A stretch of 64,000 nt of DNA from Mixta mediterraneensis (GTDB lineage Bacteria > Pseudomonadota > Gammaproteobacteria > Enterobacterales > Enterobacteriaceae): assembly GCF_014946725.1 (NCBI RefSeq), contig NZ_JACFXY010000006.1, positions 210,608 through 274,607 on the forward strand, given 5' to 3'. A model generated the notes under the pieces. It saw nothing but the letters and a program-made list of their open reading frames with translations. It did not search any database and was not told the origin of the DNA. The stretch's first letter is position 1; every line of letters starts with the position of its first letter. Below are positions 39,467 through 47,823 of this stretch, piece after piece. Position numbers and translations under genes: made by a program.

Positions 39467-39622
39467 GACGATTCACTGGATGATTCAGTTAATTTTATTA
39501 TTCACCGGCCCGGGTTGACACGCTATGCGAGCGTTCCGACTTTGCTCAGCGGTCCGGCGAAATTTTTGGTCTAGACTTAGCCGAACCATCTGTGAACGGC
39601 AATCGCCTGACAGGAGAGGAAA

Positions 39623-40786
39623 ATGTCTCAACAATCCGTTACCGATGCCCCGCAGCGCTACCATCCCCGGTTATTTCGCAGTTTCTTTCAGGGCAGTTTT
39701 CCCTGCTCTACCGCCTGTCGCACGCCAGGAAAACGGTTGGATATGGTGATCTCCAGCGGCCACGACATGTTGTTGGATAAAGATTATGCCGCACTGGTTG
39801 AACAACATATTTTAACCGCTCGTGATGGCGCACGCTGGCATTTGATCGAGAAAACGGCCAATAAGTATGACTGGGAGACATTTCTGCCCATGATTACCGC
39901 GGCGCGGCGCCACAATCTTGAGATCATCTGGGAGCTGGCGCACTTTGGCTATCCTCAGCACCTTAATATCTGGAAAGCAGAATTCGTTGAGCATTTCGAA
40001 CGCTTCGCGCGCGCAATGGCGCAACTGATGTATGATCAAGGCGTTGTGCGCCCGTTCTTCACCCCGATTAATCAAATCTCATTTTGGTCGTGGGCCGGAG
40101 CCGATGTGGCCTGGTTTAATCCGCATGTGGCAAACCGCGGCAAAGAGCTTAAGCGGCAGCTGGTACGGGCATCGCTGGCGGCGATCCATGCTATTCGCGA
40201 GGTCTATCCCGACGCCCGCTTTGTCTTGACCGATCCGCTGGTGCAGATCGCCACCCATCCTGATAACCCGGACAGCAAGCCCTATGCCGATGCCCAGCAT
40301 CAGGCGCAGTTCGAAGCCTGGGACATGCTTGCAGGCCGGCTCGATAAAGAGCTAGGCGGCAGCGAAGACTGCCTCGATATTCCTGGCTTGAATTACTACC
40401 CTGACAATCACTGGTTTTTCCCCGATCGGCCAATGGAAGTCGGACACCCGTCGCGTGTGCCGCTGCATACACTGTTAGCGCAATGCTGGCAGCGTTATCA
40501 ACGTCCCATGTTACTGGCGGAAACCGGCGCGGAAGGTAATATGTGCGCGCCCTGGCTGCAAGAAGTCAGTGAAAATATCGCGGTCGCGCTGGAAAACGGC
40601 ATCGCCATTGAAGGCGTGTCGCTTTATCCGGTGGTGGAGTGTCCCGCCTGGGCGGACGACCGACGTTCGCCGGGTCCCCTGCTGGGCTTAGGCGATCCTA
40701 ATGGCAATCGCACCCTGCACGAAGCGCTGGCGCTGGTGTTGCGTAGTCAACAAATCAAATATCAAAAGCGCGATCAGGAGTGCTGA
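39623..40786 (+). CDS. Glycoside hydrolase-like TIM-barrel protein
   Basis: This 387-residue cytosolic protein resembles a group of clan GH-A-like proteins often annotated as beta-glucosidase or glycosyl hydrolase; the substrate is unknown. Evidence is the barrel-like order of segments: an N-terminal FFQGSFPCST block, WELAHFGYPQHLNIW, TPINQISFWSWAGADVAWFNP, LNYYPDNHW, and LLAETGAEGNMCAPW where the nucleophile glutamate is expected. The usual Asn-Glu acid/base pair appears as Asn-Gln (Q151, codon CAA at 40073), so hydrolytic activity is doubtful. The start has AGGAGAGG at 39612-39619. It diverges from clsC. Confidence 0.75.
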   Translation: MSQQSVTDAPQRYHPRLFRSFFQGSFPCSTACRTPGKRLDMVISSGHDMLLDKDYAALVEQHILTARDGARWHLIEKTANKYDWETFLPMITAARRHNLEIIWELAHFGYPQHLNIWKAEFVEHFERFARAMAQLMYDQGVVRPFFTPINQISFWSWAGADVAWFNPHVANRGKELKRQLVRASLAAIHAIREVYPDARFVLTDPLVQIATHPDNPDSKPYADAQHQAQFEAWDMLAGRLDKELGGSEDCLDIPGLNYYPDNHWFFPDRPMEVGHPSRVPLHTLLAQCWQRYQRPMLLAETGAEGNMCAPWLQEVSENIAVALENGIAIEGVSLYPVVECPAWADDRRSPGPLLGLGDPNGNRTLHEALALVLRSQQIKYQKRDQEC

Positions 40787-40953
40787 GACGGTGGCGTTTC
40801 GGATTGTGGATAGCAGGATTGCACGTCAAGAGAAGGATCGGTGGGATGGCGAACGTCAGTAAGCCAGGTCATAGTAAACAGAAATGTGACGCCAATCAGA
40901 CATGCGGCCAGCAGGCCAATAATTGCAACCAGTTTGTCATCTCTGGATTCCAT
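40774..40953 (-). CDS. Small single-helix membrane protein, 59 aa
   Basis: This short gene starts MESRDDKLVAIIGLLAACLI and has one transmembrane helix (VAIIGLLAACLIGVTFLFTM). A hydrophilic Pro/Ser-rich tail ends PSQHS. The ribosome site AGGAGA is well placed. It lies 39 bp downstream of the 47-residue gene on the same strand, so the two are likely co-transcribed. The last 13 bp overlap the end of the glycosidase-like gene on the other strand. I know no family for it. Confidence 0.65.
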   Translation of the reverse strand: MESRDDKLVAIIGLLAACLIGVTFLFTMTWLTDVRHPTDPSLDVQSCYPQSETPPSQHS

Positions 40954-40992
40954 CGCCCTCTCCTGTTGATGTCCTTTTCATGGCTGACTCTT

Positions 40993-41136
40993 TTAGCCCA
41001 TCCAGAGCGTCACCATCAGGACGAAGATTATAAGCGTAACCGACGTCACTGCAAGCACCACAATGGCGAACTGTGCATCGTCTAACGTCTGGCGCAAAGG
41101 CTCGTCGTGTTTATCGGGTGGTAAAGGTGCTGACAT
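40993..41136 (-). CDS. Small single-helix membrane protein, 47 aa
   Basis: This 47-residue product begins MSAPLPPDKHDEPLRQTLDD and then forms one strongly hydrophobic helix (FAIVVLAVTSVTLIIFVLMV) ending TLWMG. A charged N-terminal part with one C-terminal helix suggests an N-in membrane peptide. It is the first of two tandem micro-genes. No family was recognised, and the ribosome site is less clear than for its neighbour. Confidence 0.55.
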   Translation of the reverse strand: MSAPLPPDKHDEPLRQTLDDAQFAIVVLAVTSVTLIIFVLMVTLWMG

Positions 41137-41226
41137 GAATTCTCTACAAAATGGGATAAGTCCGTTAAGGCACAGCGCGCTACAGTGTAGATGAATCGGG
41201 CAGATTGTTCAGAAATATTCGCAACC

Positions 41227-41251
41227 CAAAAAACGGGGCGCGTAATGCGCC
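41227..41251 (-). terminator. Terminator of the TonB receptor gene
   Basis: On the minus strand GGCGC (41251-41247) pairs with GCGCC (41241-41237) around a 5-nt loop. A short CCG and a T-rich run (41233-41228) follow. It lies 12 bp past the stop. Confidence 0.75.
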
Positions 41252-41262
41252 AAGGCACAGGA

Positions 41263-43491
41263 TTAGAAGTCGTAAGTAACGCCGACTTTTAGAGTGCGAC
41301 CTTCGCCCTGGTAAAGGTAGGTGCCCGTACCGTCTATGTTTGACCAGTACTTCTCATTGGTCACGTTATCCACGCCAACACGCCATACCATATCGTTCTG
41401 GTTAATTTTAGTACGGTAGCGTACGCCAAGATCGAGAGTAGTAAAGCTGTCGATCTTTTTCGTATTCGCCGAATCTGCCCACTGCGAACCGGAGTGGTTC
41501 AACAGGGCGGTTGCAGTCAGACCTTCCAGTTGCTTAATGTCGTACTCGGCGCTTAACACATAGTTGTAACGTGGAACGCCGATCGCATCTTTACCGTCGT
41601 AAGCACCGTCTTCGGTTTTGGTCATATTTGGGTCGATCCAGGTCGCGCTACCGTTCAATCGGAAGCCCAACACCGGCTCGCCAAACACGTTCAGCTCGAT
41701 ACCGCGGTTACGCTGCTCGCCGCTCATGCTGTAATAGTTGTTACTGTCGAGGATGCCCGCCGGTTTCTTGATTTCAAACAGAGCCAGTGACCCACCCACA
41801 CGGTCGAAATCCGCTTTAATGCCCACTTCGTTCTGTCTGGAGTGTGCGATACCGGTGGTTGCACCATAGTTAGTTGCGGTGTTCGGCGCAGCATCCCCTG
41901 GTTGCAGTGATTCCGTATGGTTGGCATACAGCGAAATGGACTGCCACGGCTTATAAACAATGCCGTAAGTCGGCATCCAGCGGCTGTCGGTATAACGCGT
42001 AGAAACGTCTTCCGCCCCGGTCGCATTACTGTAGTTACGTACTACCACTTTCTGATGACGTGCACCCACGGTCAGCAGCACGCTATCATCTAGTACGCCC
42101 AGCGTATCGCTCAGCAGATAGCCCTGCGTACGGGTACGACCCGACGTCAGTGGATCGCTATAGTGACCGCCGCTCAGGTTGTTGGTCGGATTAGGCAGAT
42201 TGCTGGTGTTATAAATATTGGTGTTTTCGGCATTGTCCCCGTATGCCATGCGCCAGGCGGTGTTATTACGCGAGGTCACTGCCGAATAGCCGAAGTTGAC
42301 CTTATGCGAAACAAAACCCGTATCGAAGCTACCGCGAATACCGGCCAGTCCACTGAAATTATTGATAATGCGATTGGTATCGAGGCGGCCAATGGTCGCA
42401 TCGCCATTAGCATCAGTCAGGCTTGGCGAGGCATAATCACCCAGCTCATGGGAGTGCTGCCCTCCCACTCCGCCATAAACGGTCCAGTAGTTATTCAGGT
42501 CATACTCAGCTTTCGCCATGCCATATTTGGTTTCGATATTGCTGAAAACCCAGTTCTGGCTGTAGTTATGACTGTTTGAAGGAACCGAAGGAATAAAATC
42601 AACCCCGCTGACATTCACGCCAAGACGTGCGTCATGGAAAGTCTTTTTCTGATAGCCAAGATCCAGCGACGTGCGCAGCCGGTCGCCACGGTAGTCCAGG
42701 CCGATTGCTACTGCGGTGGTGCGCTTCTTCTCACCATCAACGCCGGTTTCACCTTCACGATGTACTGCATTCAGTCGAACGCCAAACTGATTGTTATCAC
42801 CAAAGCGACGACCAATATCTGCGCTGGTGCCAATCTGCGAATCAGACGTGTAATCTACGCCAATACGCGTCAATGGCACATCATCAGCATGTTTCGGCTC
42901 AAGGTTAATCATCCCGCCGACGCCAGTCGTTGCCGCACCATTCAGCAAACCGTTCGCACCTTTAAAAATTTCGACACGGTCAATCAGTGATGCATCCATC
43001 ACCTGTCGCGGCACGATACCCGACAGCCCGCCGAAGGTCATATCATCGCCATCTAAATCGAACCCACGGATGCGATAAGTCTCCGCAAAGTTACCGTAAC
43101 CCTGCACGTTCTGTACGCCCGCATCGTTCTTCACTACGTCGGCAATGGTGTGTGCCTGCTGATCCTGAATCATTTTCGAGGTAAAACCGATGATGTTGAA
43201 CGGCACATCCATCGCTTTTTGCTCGCCGAGCATACCGAGACGACCACCATGAGCAACTTGCCCATCAAGATAAGCTGGCACCAAATCATTGCCGCCAGGT
43301 TTAAAGTCGTCTTCCGGTGTCGCGACGACGGTCATGGTCTGGTCGCTTTGCTTAGCCGCCGCGGCATCGCTGGCAGCACGGGGGGTGGCTGGCGTGGTGG
43401 TCGTGGCCGCCATCGCTGGCAAACAACCGGCACTGACGAAAATCGCGAGCAGTGTCGGTTTAAATCCTGGCGTCGAAAGGAATTGGCGCAT
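41263..43491 (-). CDS. TonB-dependent siderophore receptor, FcuA-like
   Basis: This is an outer-membrane receptor for iron chelates, probably a hydroxamate siderophore. The 742-residue precursor has a signal peptide ending SAGCLPAMA and a TonB-box-like stretch QTMTVVA. The plug domain (about residues 75-200) has RIRGFDLDGDDMTFGGL and RVEIFKGANGLLNG. A 22-strand barrel ends in NEKYWSNIDGTGTYLY...VGVTYDF with a terminal Phe. It resembles the ferrichrome receptor FcuA of Yersinia/Pantoea more than Fiu or FhuA; the ligand is inferred. A Fur box lies upstream. Confidence 0.9.
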   Translation of the reverse strand: MRQFLSTPGFKPTLLAIFVSAGCLPAMAATTTTPATPRAASDAAAAKQSDQTMTVVATPEDDFKPGGNDLVPAYLDGQVAHGGRLGMLGEQKAMDVPFNIIGFTSKMIQDQQAHTIADVVKNDAGVQNVQGYGNFAETYRIRGFDLDGDDMTFGGLSGIVPRQVMDASLIDRVEIFKGANGLLNGAATTGVGGMINLEPKHADDVPLTRIGVDYTSDSQIGTSADIGRRFGDNNQFGVRLNAVHREGETGVDGEKKRTTAVAIGLDYRGDRLRTSLDLGYQKKTFHDARLGVNVSGVDFIPSVPSNSHNYSQNWVFSNIETKYGMAKAEYDLNNYWTVYGGVGGQHSHELGDYASPSLTDANGDATIGRLDTNRIINNFSGLAGIRGSFDTGFVSHKVNFGYSAVTSRNNTAWRMAYGDNAENTNIYNTSNLPNPTNNLSGGHYSDPLTSGRTRTQGYLLSDTLGVLDDSVLLTVGARHQKVVVRNYSNATGAEDVSTRYTDSRWMPTYGIVYKPWQSISLYANHTESLQPGDAAPNTATNYGATTGIAHSRQNEVGIKADFDRVGGSLALFEIKKPAGILDSNNYYSMSGEQRNRGIELNVFGEPVLGFRLNGSATWIDPNMTKTEDGAYDGKDAIGVPRYNYVLSAEYDIKQLEGLTATALLNHSGSQWADSANTKKIDSFTTLDLGVRYRTKINQNDMVWRVGVDNVTNEKYWSNIDGTGTYLYQGEGRTLKVGVTYDF

Positions 43492-43516
43492 TGTCGTTCC
43501 CTAATGGTAAATATAC

Positions 43517-43536
43517 TGAGAATCATTATTATTGCG
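43517..43536 (-). promoter_or_regulatory. Fur box upstream of the TonB receptor
   Basis: The minus-strand sequence GCAATAATAATGATTCTCA (43535-43517) contains two adjoining NAT-type hexamers plus ATTCTC, a good match to the 19-bp Fur consensus. It lies 26 bp upstream of the receptor start, where bound Fur would block transcription when iron is plentiful. Confidence 0.8.
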
Positions 43537-43667
43537 GTTTGCGATTATGCGCAGCATAAAGCTTAATGCAAGAAAAATCGCACGCTAAAGTGCAGAATTT
43601 ACAGTTTGCTCAGGCAAATACAGGAAGGACAGTAAAAGAGGATGCGCTGCCGCAGCAGCGCGATAAA

Positions 43668-44903
43668 TCAGGCGTCGCGCCAGCGTTTGAAGATCAGCGA
43701 GGTATTAATGCCACCAAAGGCAAAATTATTGCTCTGGATATAGTCGGTTTCCAGTAGGCGTGGCTCGCCAATAATATAGTCCAGTTCGCCGCACGCCTGA
43801 GCGGGTTGCGTAAGGTTCAGCGTTGGTGCAAACCAGCCTTCGCGCATCATCTGGATACTTATCCAGGCTTCCAGTGCGCCGCAAGCCCCCAGCGTATGGC
43901 CGAAATAGGATTTCAGCGATGAAACCGGCGTCTGCGTGCCAAATACCGCGGCGGTTGCCAGGCTTTCCGCAATATCTCCCCGATCGGTTGCCGTGCCGTG
44001 CGCATTGACGTAGCCAATGTGTGAGGCCGTCAGCCCGGCGCTTTCCAGCGCACGCTCAATGCAAATTTGCATGGTTTCGCGCTGCGGTTGCGTGATATGT
44101 GCCGCATCACAGTTCGTATGAAACCCTACCAGTTCGGCATAAATGGTTGCCCCCCGCGCCTGCGCATGTTCCAGCGATTCAAGAATCAAACTGCCGGCGC
44201 CTTCGCCAATCACCAGCCCATCACGGTTGTGGTCGAAAGGCGCGGGCGTGGTGTGAGGCGCATCGTTGCGCTGGCTGGTGGCAAACAGCGTATCGAATAC
44301 CGCGGCTTCGGACGGACACAACTCTTCTGCACCGCCCGCCACCATCACCGTCTGATAACCGTGACGAATCGCTTCCCACGCATAGCCAATTGCCTGGCTG
44401 CCCGACGTACAGGCGCTGGAGGTGGGGATCACGCGGCCACGTAAGCCAAAAAACAGACCAGCATTCACCGCGGTGGTATGCGGCATCATCTGCACATAAG
44501 TCGTGCCGGTGATGTTATTGGTGTGCTTTTCGGTCAGCATGGTGGCGAACTCGCTTACCGGCCCGGTGCTGCCCGTAGAGGAGCCGTAGGCGATACCGGT
44601 TTCGCCATTCGTCAGCACCGGATGATCGATCAAACCGGCCTGCTCTAATGCCAGCTCCGTAGCGCGGGTAGCCAGCAACGAAACGCGTCCCATGGCGCGA
44701 ATGCGTTTGCGCGTATAGTGAGCGGGCAACGTGAAGTCATCAATCGGCGCCCCCAGTAGCGTGTGCAGCCCCGCATAAACCTGCCATTCCGGCATAACGC
44801 GCACGGCATTTTTACCGGCACGAATGCGATTAGCTATCTGCTGCCATTGCTCACCAAAAGCGGTCACGCCGCCCATCCCCGTGACCACTACGCGCTGAAT
44901 CAC
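43668..44903 (-). CDS. apeR: Aryl-polyene beta-ketoacyl-ACP synthase ApeR (FabB-like)
   Basis: This is the second ketosynthase of the aryl-polyene pathway, thought to act as a FabB-like homodimer in early or alternative elongation. The 411-residue protein has a full catalytic triad: Cys in SSACTSGSQAIGYA, His in VNAHGTATDRGD and His in KSYFGHTLGACGALEAW. The start (MIQRVVVTGMGGVTAFG) is the usual KS N-terminus. It overlaps apeQ by 4 bp (ATGA type) and is the last gene of the operon. Confidence 0.93.
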   Translation of the reverse strand: MIQRVVVTGMGGVTAFGEQWQQIANRIRAGKNAVRVMPEWQVYAGLHTLLGAPIDDFTLPAHYTRKRIRAMGRVSLLATRATELALEQAGLIDHPVLTNGETGIAYGSSTGSTGPVSEFATMLTEKHTNNITGTTYVQMMPHTTAVNAGLFFGLRGRVIPTSSACTSGSQAIGYAWEAIRHGYQTVMVAGGAEELCPSEAAVFDTLFATSQRNDAPHTTPAPFDHNRDGLVIGEGAGSLILESLEHAQARGATIYAELVGFHTNCDAAHITQPQRETMQICIERALESAGLTASHIGYVNAHGTATDRGDIAESLATAAVFGTQTPVSSLKSYFGHTLGACGALEAWISIQMMREGWFAPTLNLTQPAQACGELDYIIGEPRLLETDYIQSNNFAFGGINTSLIFKRWRDA

Positions 44904-45631
44904 AGCATGCCTCCATTAATCGAAATGACCTGACGCGTGACATAACCTGCAATATCAGACATTAAATAGCTGGCTAGCCCTGCCACTTCCTCTGCCGCGC
45001 CCATGCGCTTCATTGGGATAATCTTGAGTGCCTCTTCAATTACCTGCGGCTCCAGCCCATCCATGCCGGTATCGATCAGGCCTGGGGCGATGCAGTTAAC
45101 GGTGATTTTGCGCTTCGCCAGTTCTATTGCCAGCGCTTTGGTGGCCCCTATAATGCCCGCCTTTGCCGCGCTGTAATTCACCTGGCCGCGATTACCCATC
45201 ATGCCGGATACCGATGACAGCGTAATAATACGGCCGCCACGCCGCAGGCTAATCATCGGCATCACACAGGGATGGATCACATTATAAAAGCTGTCGAGAT
45301 TGGTATGAATAACGTCGTCCCATTCCGATTCGGTCAAGGCCGGAAATGCGCCGTCACGCGTAATACCTGCATTGCTGATTACACCGTAATAAGCCCCATG
45401 CTGCGCCATATCAGTCTCTAAGGCGTTGCGTGTGGCGGCGCGACTGGCAACGTCAAAGCCCAGCACGCGTCCGCGACCGTGGTTTTCCACTATTTGCTGC
45501 AAGGTTTGCTCTGCACCTGCGCGATCGCGGTTGTAATGCACCACCAGTTCAAACCCGTCCTGTGCCAGACGTAGCGCGATAGCGCGGCCAATACCTTTAC
45601 TCGCACCCGTTACCAATACGGAACCTGTCAT
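44900..45631 (-). CDS. apeQ: Aryl-polyene 3-ketoacyl-ACP reductase ApeQ
   Basis: This 243-residue SDR enzyme (FabG-like) reduces the beta-keto group with NADPH in each elongation round. It shows GASKGIG for cofactor binding, ISNAG, the catalytic Ser in TLSSVSG, and YSAAK with the Tyr/Lys pair. The C-terminal GYVTRQVISINGGML is typical of FabG. It overlaps both neighbours by 4 bp. Confidence 0.94.
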   Translation of the reverse strand: MTGSVLVTGASKGIGRAIALRLAQDGFELVVHYNRDRAGAEQTLQQIVENHGRGRVLGFDVASRAATRNALETDMAQHGAYYGVISNAGITRDGAFPALTESEWDDVIHTNLDSFYNVIHPCVMPMISLRRGGRIITLSSVSGMMGNRGQVNYSAAKAGIIGATKALAIELAKRKITVNCIAPGLIDTGMDGLEPQVIEEALKIIPMKRMGAAEEVAGLASYLMSDIAGYVTRQVISINGGML

Positions 45632-46107
45632 GGCTGATTTCCTTGTGACATCAGTTGCTGTAATTCTTCTTTATTCGGTTGGTAAGTGTTCAGACGTCCA
45701 CTGGCCAGCAGCCGCTCGCCATGATAAATCTCACCTTCAAAGCTGCCCATGCGATCATCGCGCATCAGCAGCCGCATCGTAATATCCAGCGTGGCGTTCG
45801 CCGGAAAAGTAGATTGCGTTGCCCGCCAACCGCGCCCGCCCAGCAACATGCCAGGCAGAATAAGCGTGCTACCGGCCCGCTTTGCCTGCCAGCCAGACCA
45901 AACGCCAACGGTTTGGGCCATGATTTCAACGCCAAACCACGCAGGCAGTTCGCCTTGTGTGGTAAGAAACGGCGCCAGACATCCCTCTTTTGCGGTAGAA
46001 ACCTGGCAATGCACGCTGTCGTCATTAACTGCAATCACCCGTTCGACCAGCACCATCGGCGTTTTATGCGGCAGAAAATCTGCTGCACATCTATTAATGG
46101 TCATCAC
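45628..46107 (-). CDS. apeP: Aryl-polyene 3-hydroxyacyl-ACP dehydratase ApeP
   Basis: ApeP is one of two hotdog-fold dehydratases in the cluster that form the polyene double bonds. The 159-residue protein starts MMTINRCAADFLPHKTPMVL, with the catalytic His in LPHKTPM. GVEIMAQTVGVWSGWQAKR provides the helix with the acidic partner, and GSFEGEIYHGERLLASGRL the C-terminal strand region. It overlaps apeO by 14 bp and apeQ by 4 bp. Confidence 0.9.
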   Translation of the reverse strand: MMTINRCAADFLPHKTPMVLVERVIAVNDDSVHCQVSTAKEGCLAPFLTTQGELPAWFGVEIMAQTVGVWSGWQAKRAGSTLILPGMLLGGRGWRATQSTFPANATLDITMRLLMRDDRMGSFEGEIYHGERLLASGRLNTYQPNKEELQQLMSQGNQP

Positions 46108-47254
46108 AACGCCCCAGAATCAAACAGCTATTATTGTCGCCGAAAGCGAACGAGTTCGAGGCAATCACCGGACGGCGCAGCGGCTGTGACTGCAACAGCA
46201 GGCCGCATTCCGGCAAACGCTTGTCATAGGTCGTGTCAGAAAAATCTTGCGCAGGCAGTGCTAAATTTTCGCTGAGAAGTAACGCGCTGAGCGCCGCCTC
46301 GCATACGCCCGCTGCGCCGAGCATATGCCCGGTAAGATGTTTCGTCGAACTACAGGGCACAGTGCAGCCAAACAGACGATGAATAACCGCCGCCTCCATT
46401 TGATCATTCAGGGGGGTGGCGGTGCCATGCAGGTTGATGTAACCGATATCCTGCGGCGTTAACCCCGCCTGTTGCAGCGCCATGCGCATCGCCTTCTCCG
46501 CACCCTCGCCTTGCGGGTGGGGAGCAGACATATGCCAGGCATCGGACGATTCCCCCACGCCCAGCAGCGCCAGCCGCTGCGGTTCACGCGTAAGCAGCAT
46601 GAGCGCGCCACCTTCACCAATGGAAATGCCGTCACGTTCGCGGCTAAAGGGCGCACAACGACGTTCCGAAAGCGACTCCAGGCTGGCGAACCCGTTGACC
46701 GGCATGCGGCTCAGCGAATCCGCGCCGCCAACCAGCGCGACGTCCGCTAAGCCTGCGGCAATTAAGCGCTCCCCGCTGATTAATGCGCGGGCGCTGGAGG
46801 AGCAGGCGGTAGAAATAGTGTAGGCTGGGCCGTTGAGTTGCAGGTATTGCGCCAGAAAACGCGACGGATCGCCCAGCTCCTGCATACGGTAATCATAATG
46901 TTGCCCATCGCCGCGGATCTGCGCCTCTCCTTCGGCAATGCCGGAGGTGCTGGTCCCCATCACGACCGCGATGCGATCGGTGCCATATCTTTTGATCGCC
47001 GCATCCAGCGCGGGTCGAACCTGTTCCAGCGCCGCCAGCAGCAACCGGTTATTACGGGTATCATGCGCGGCCAGCGCGGGCGGTAGTGCAGGCAGCGCCC
47101 CTTAGACGGCGCCAAGCCAGCAGGTTTTGCCTGATGTCAGCCAGCCTTTACGTTCGCGCATGCCGGGTGCAAGACCGTTGCGCAGGTTAGCGGCAACCTG
47201 CTGATTATTGTTACCAAGTGCGTTCAGCATGCCGATCGCGGAGATATAAATCAT
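46094..47254 (-). pseudogene. apeO: Aryl-polyene ketosynthase ApeO, interrupted by TAA at codon 51
   Basis: ApeO is the catalytic half of the ApeO-ApeC ketosynthase/chain-length-factor pair. The frame from ATG 47254 (MIYISAIGMLNALGNNNQQV) to 46094 has 386 codons plus the final stop and is normal except for an in-frame TAA at 47104-47102. It reads WLGAV-stop-GALPALPP in a region where the family runs on. The rest is intact, with Cys in STACSSSARAL, His in NLHGTATPLND and His in KHLTGHMLGAAG. The ATG overlaps the apeN stop (ATGA). Reinitiation at TTG 47044 would drop about 70 residues of the KS fold, so the product is probably non-functional. A sequencing error cannot be excluded. Confidence 0.88.
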
Positions 47255-47823
47255 GATGCGTCCAGATGTTGAATGTGAATCCGATAACCAAACGCATGCT
47301 GCTGAATGCTGATCGGCTCACGCTGACCGTTACGTTGCAGGTAATCGATTTCGGTTATTACCCGGTGATCAGCATCTTTCAGCACGCGCTTCAGCCTTGT
47401 GTCTTGCAGCGTCCAGCCCGGCGGCAACTGCTTTTGCCATACCGCAAGCGGCCAGTGGCTCAACATAATATCGGCCAGAACCTGGCTGGCTGGCGGCATA
47501 TGCGGCAGCGGCATCATCTGTTGCGTATGTATCCCACTGGCGTCGTAGCTGACGCGAAACAGACGTATACCCACCGAGGATAAGCCCGCCAGCTCAATTT
47601 TTTGCGCATCCGCGCTCAGCAGCACCAGTAATGACTGGCTTTGCCCCTTGACCTGACCGGTTAACAGCTGCTGCTGTTGAAACGCGGGGGTGATGCCCGG
47701 CGGTGGCAGCGTTATCTGCACACCCGGTTTCAGCCAGGCGGTAGGTTGCGTGTCGTCTGGCGCGTGGCTGGCACAGGCGCTCAGAAGAAGCAGACTGAGC
47801 ATCATTATGGCGATACGAATCAT
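47251..47823 (-). CDS. apeN: Aryl-polyene cluster lipoprotein ApeN (DUF3261)
   Basis: This 190-residue lipoprotein has a type II signal peptide with lipobox LLSAC (Cys17). It belongs to the DUF3261 family found in aryl-polyene clusters, probably an outer-membrane factor that accepts the lipidated pigment. The family-like part includes GQSQSLLVLLSADAQKIEL and HWPLAVWQKQLPPGW. It overlaps apeM by 4 bp and apeO by 4 bp. Confidence 0.88.
   Translation of the reverse strand: MIRIAIMMLSLLLLSACASHAPDDTQPTAWLKPGVQITLPPPGITPAFQQQQLLTGQVKGQSQSLLVLLSADAQKIELAGLSSVGIRLFRVSYDASGIHTQQMMPLPHMPPASQVLADIMLSHWPLAVWQKQLPPGWTLQDTRLKRVLKDADHRVITEIDYLQRNGQREPISIQQHAFGYRIHIQHLDAS

Noticed and set aside
40780..41085. 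101-codon plus-strand frame after the glycosidase-like gene
   Set aside because: It is the antisense of the two small membrane protein genes, which have better starts and clear transmembrane helices.
46094..47044. A 316-residue ketosynthase starting at TTG 47044 as a complete gene
   Set aside because: The N-terminal KS strands and the ATGA coupling lie upstream in the same frame, beyond a TAA; it is a fragment of apeO.
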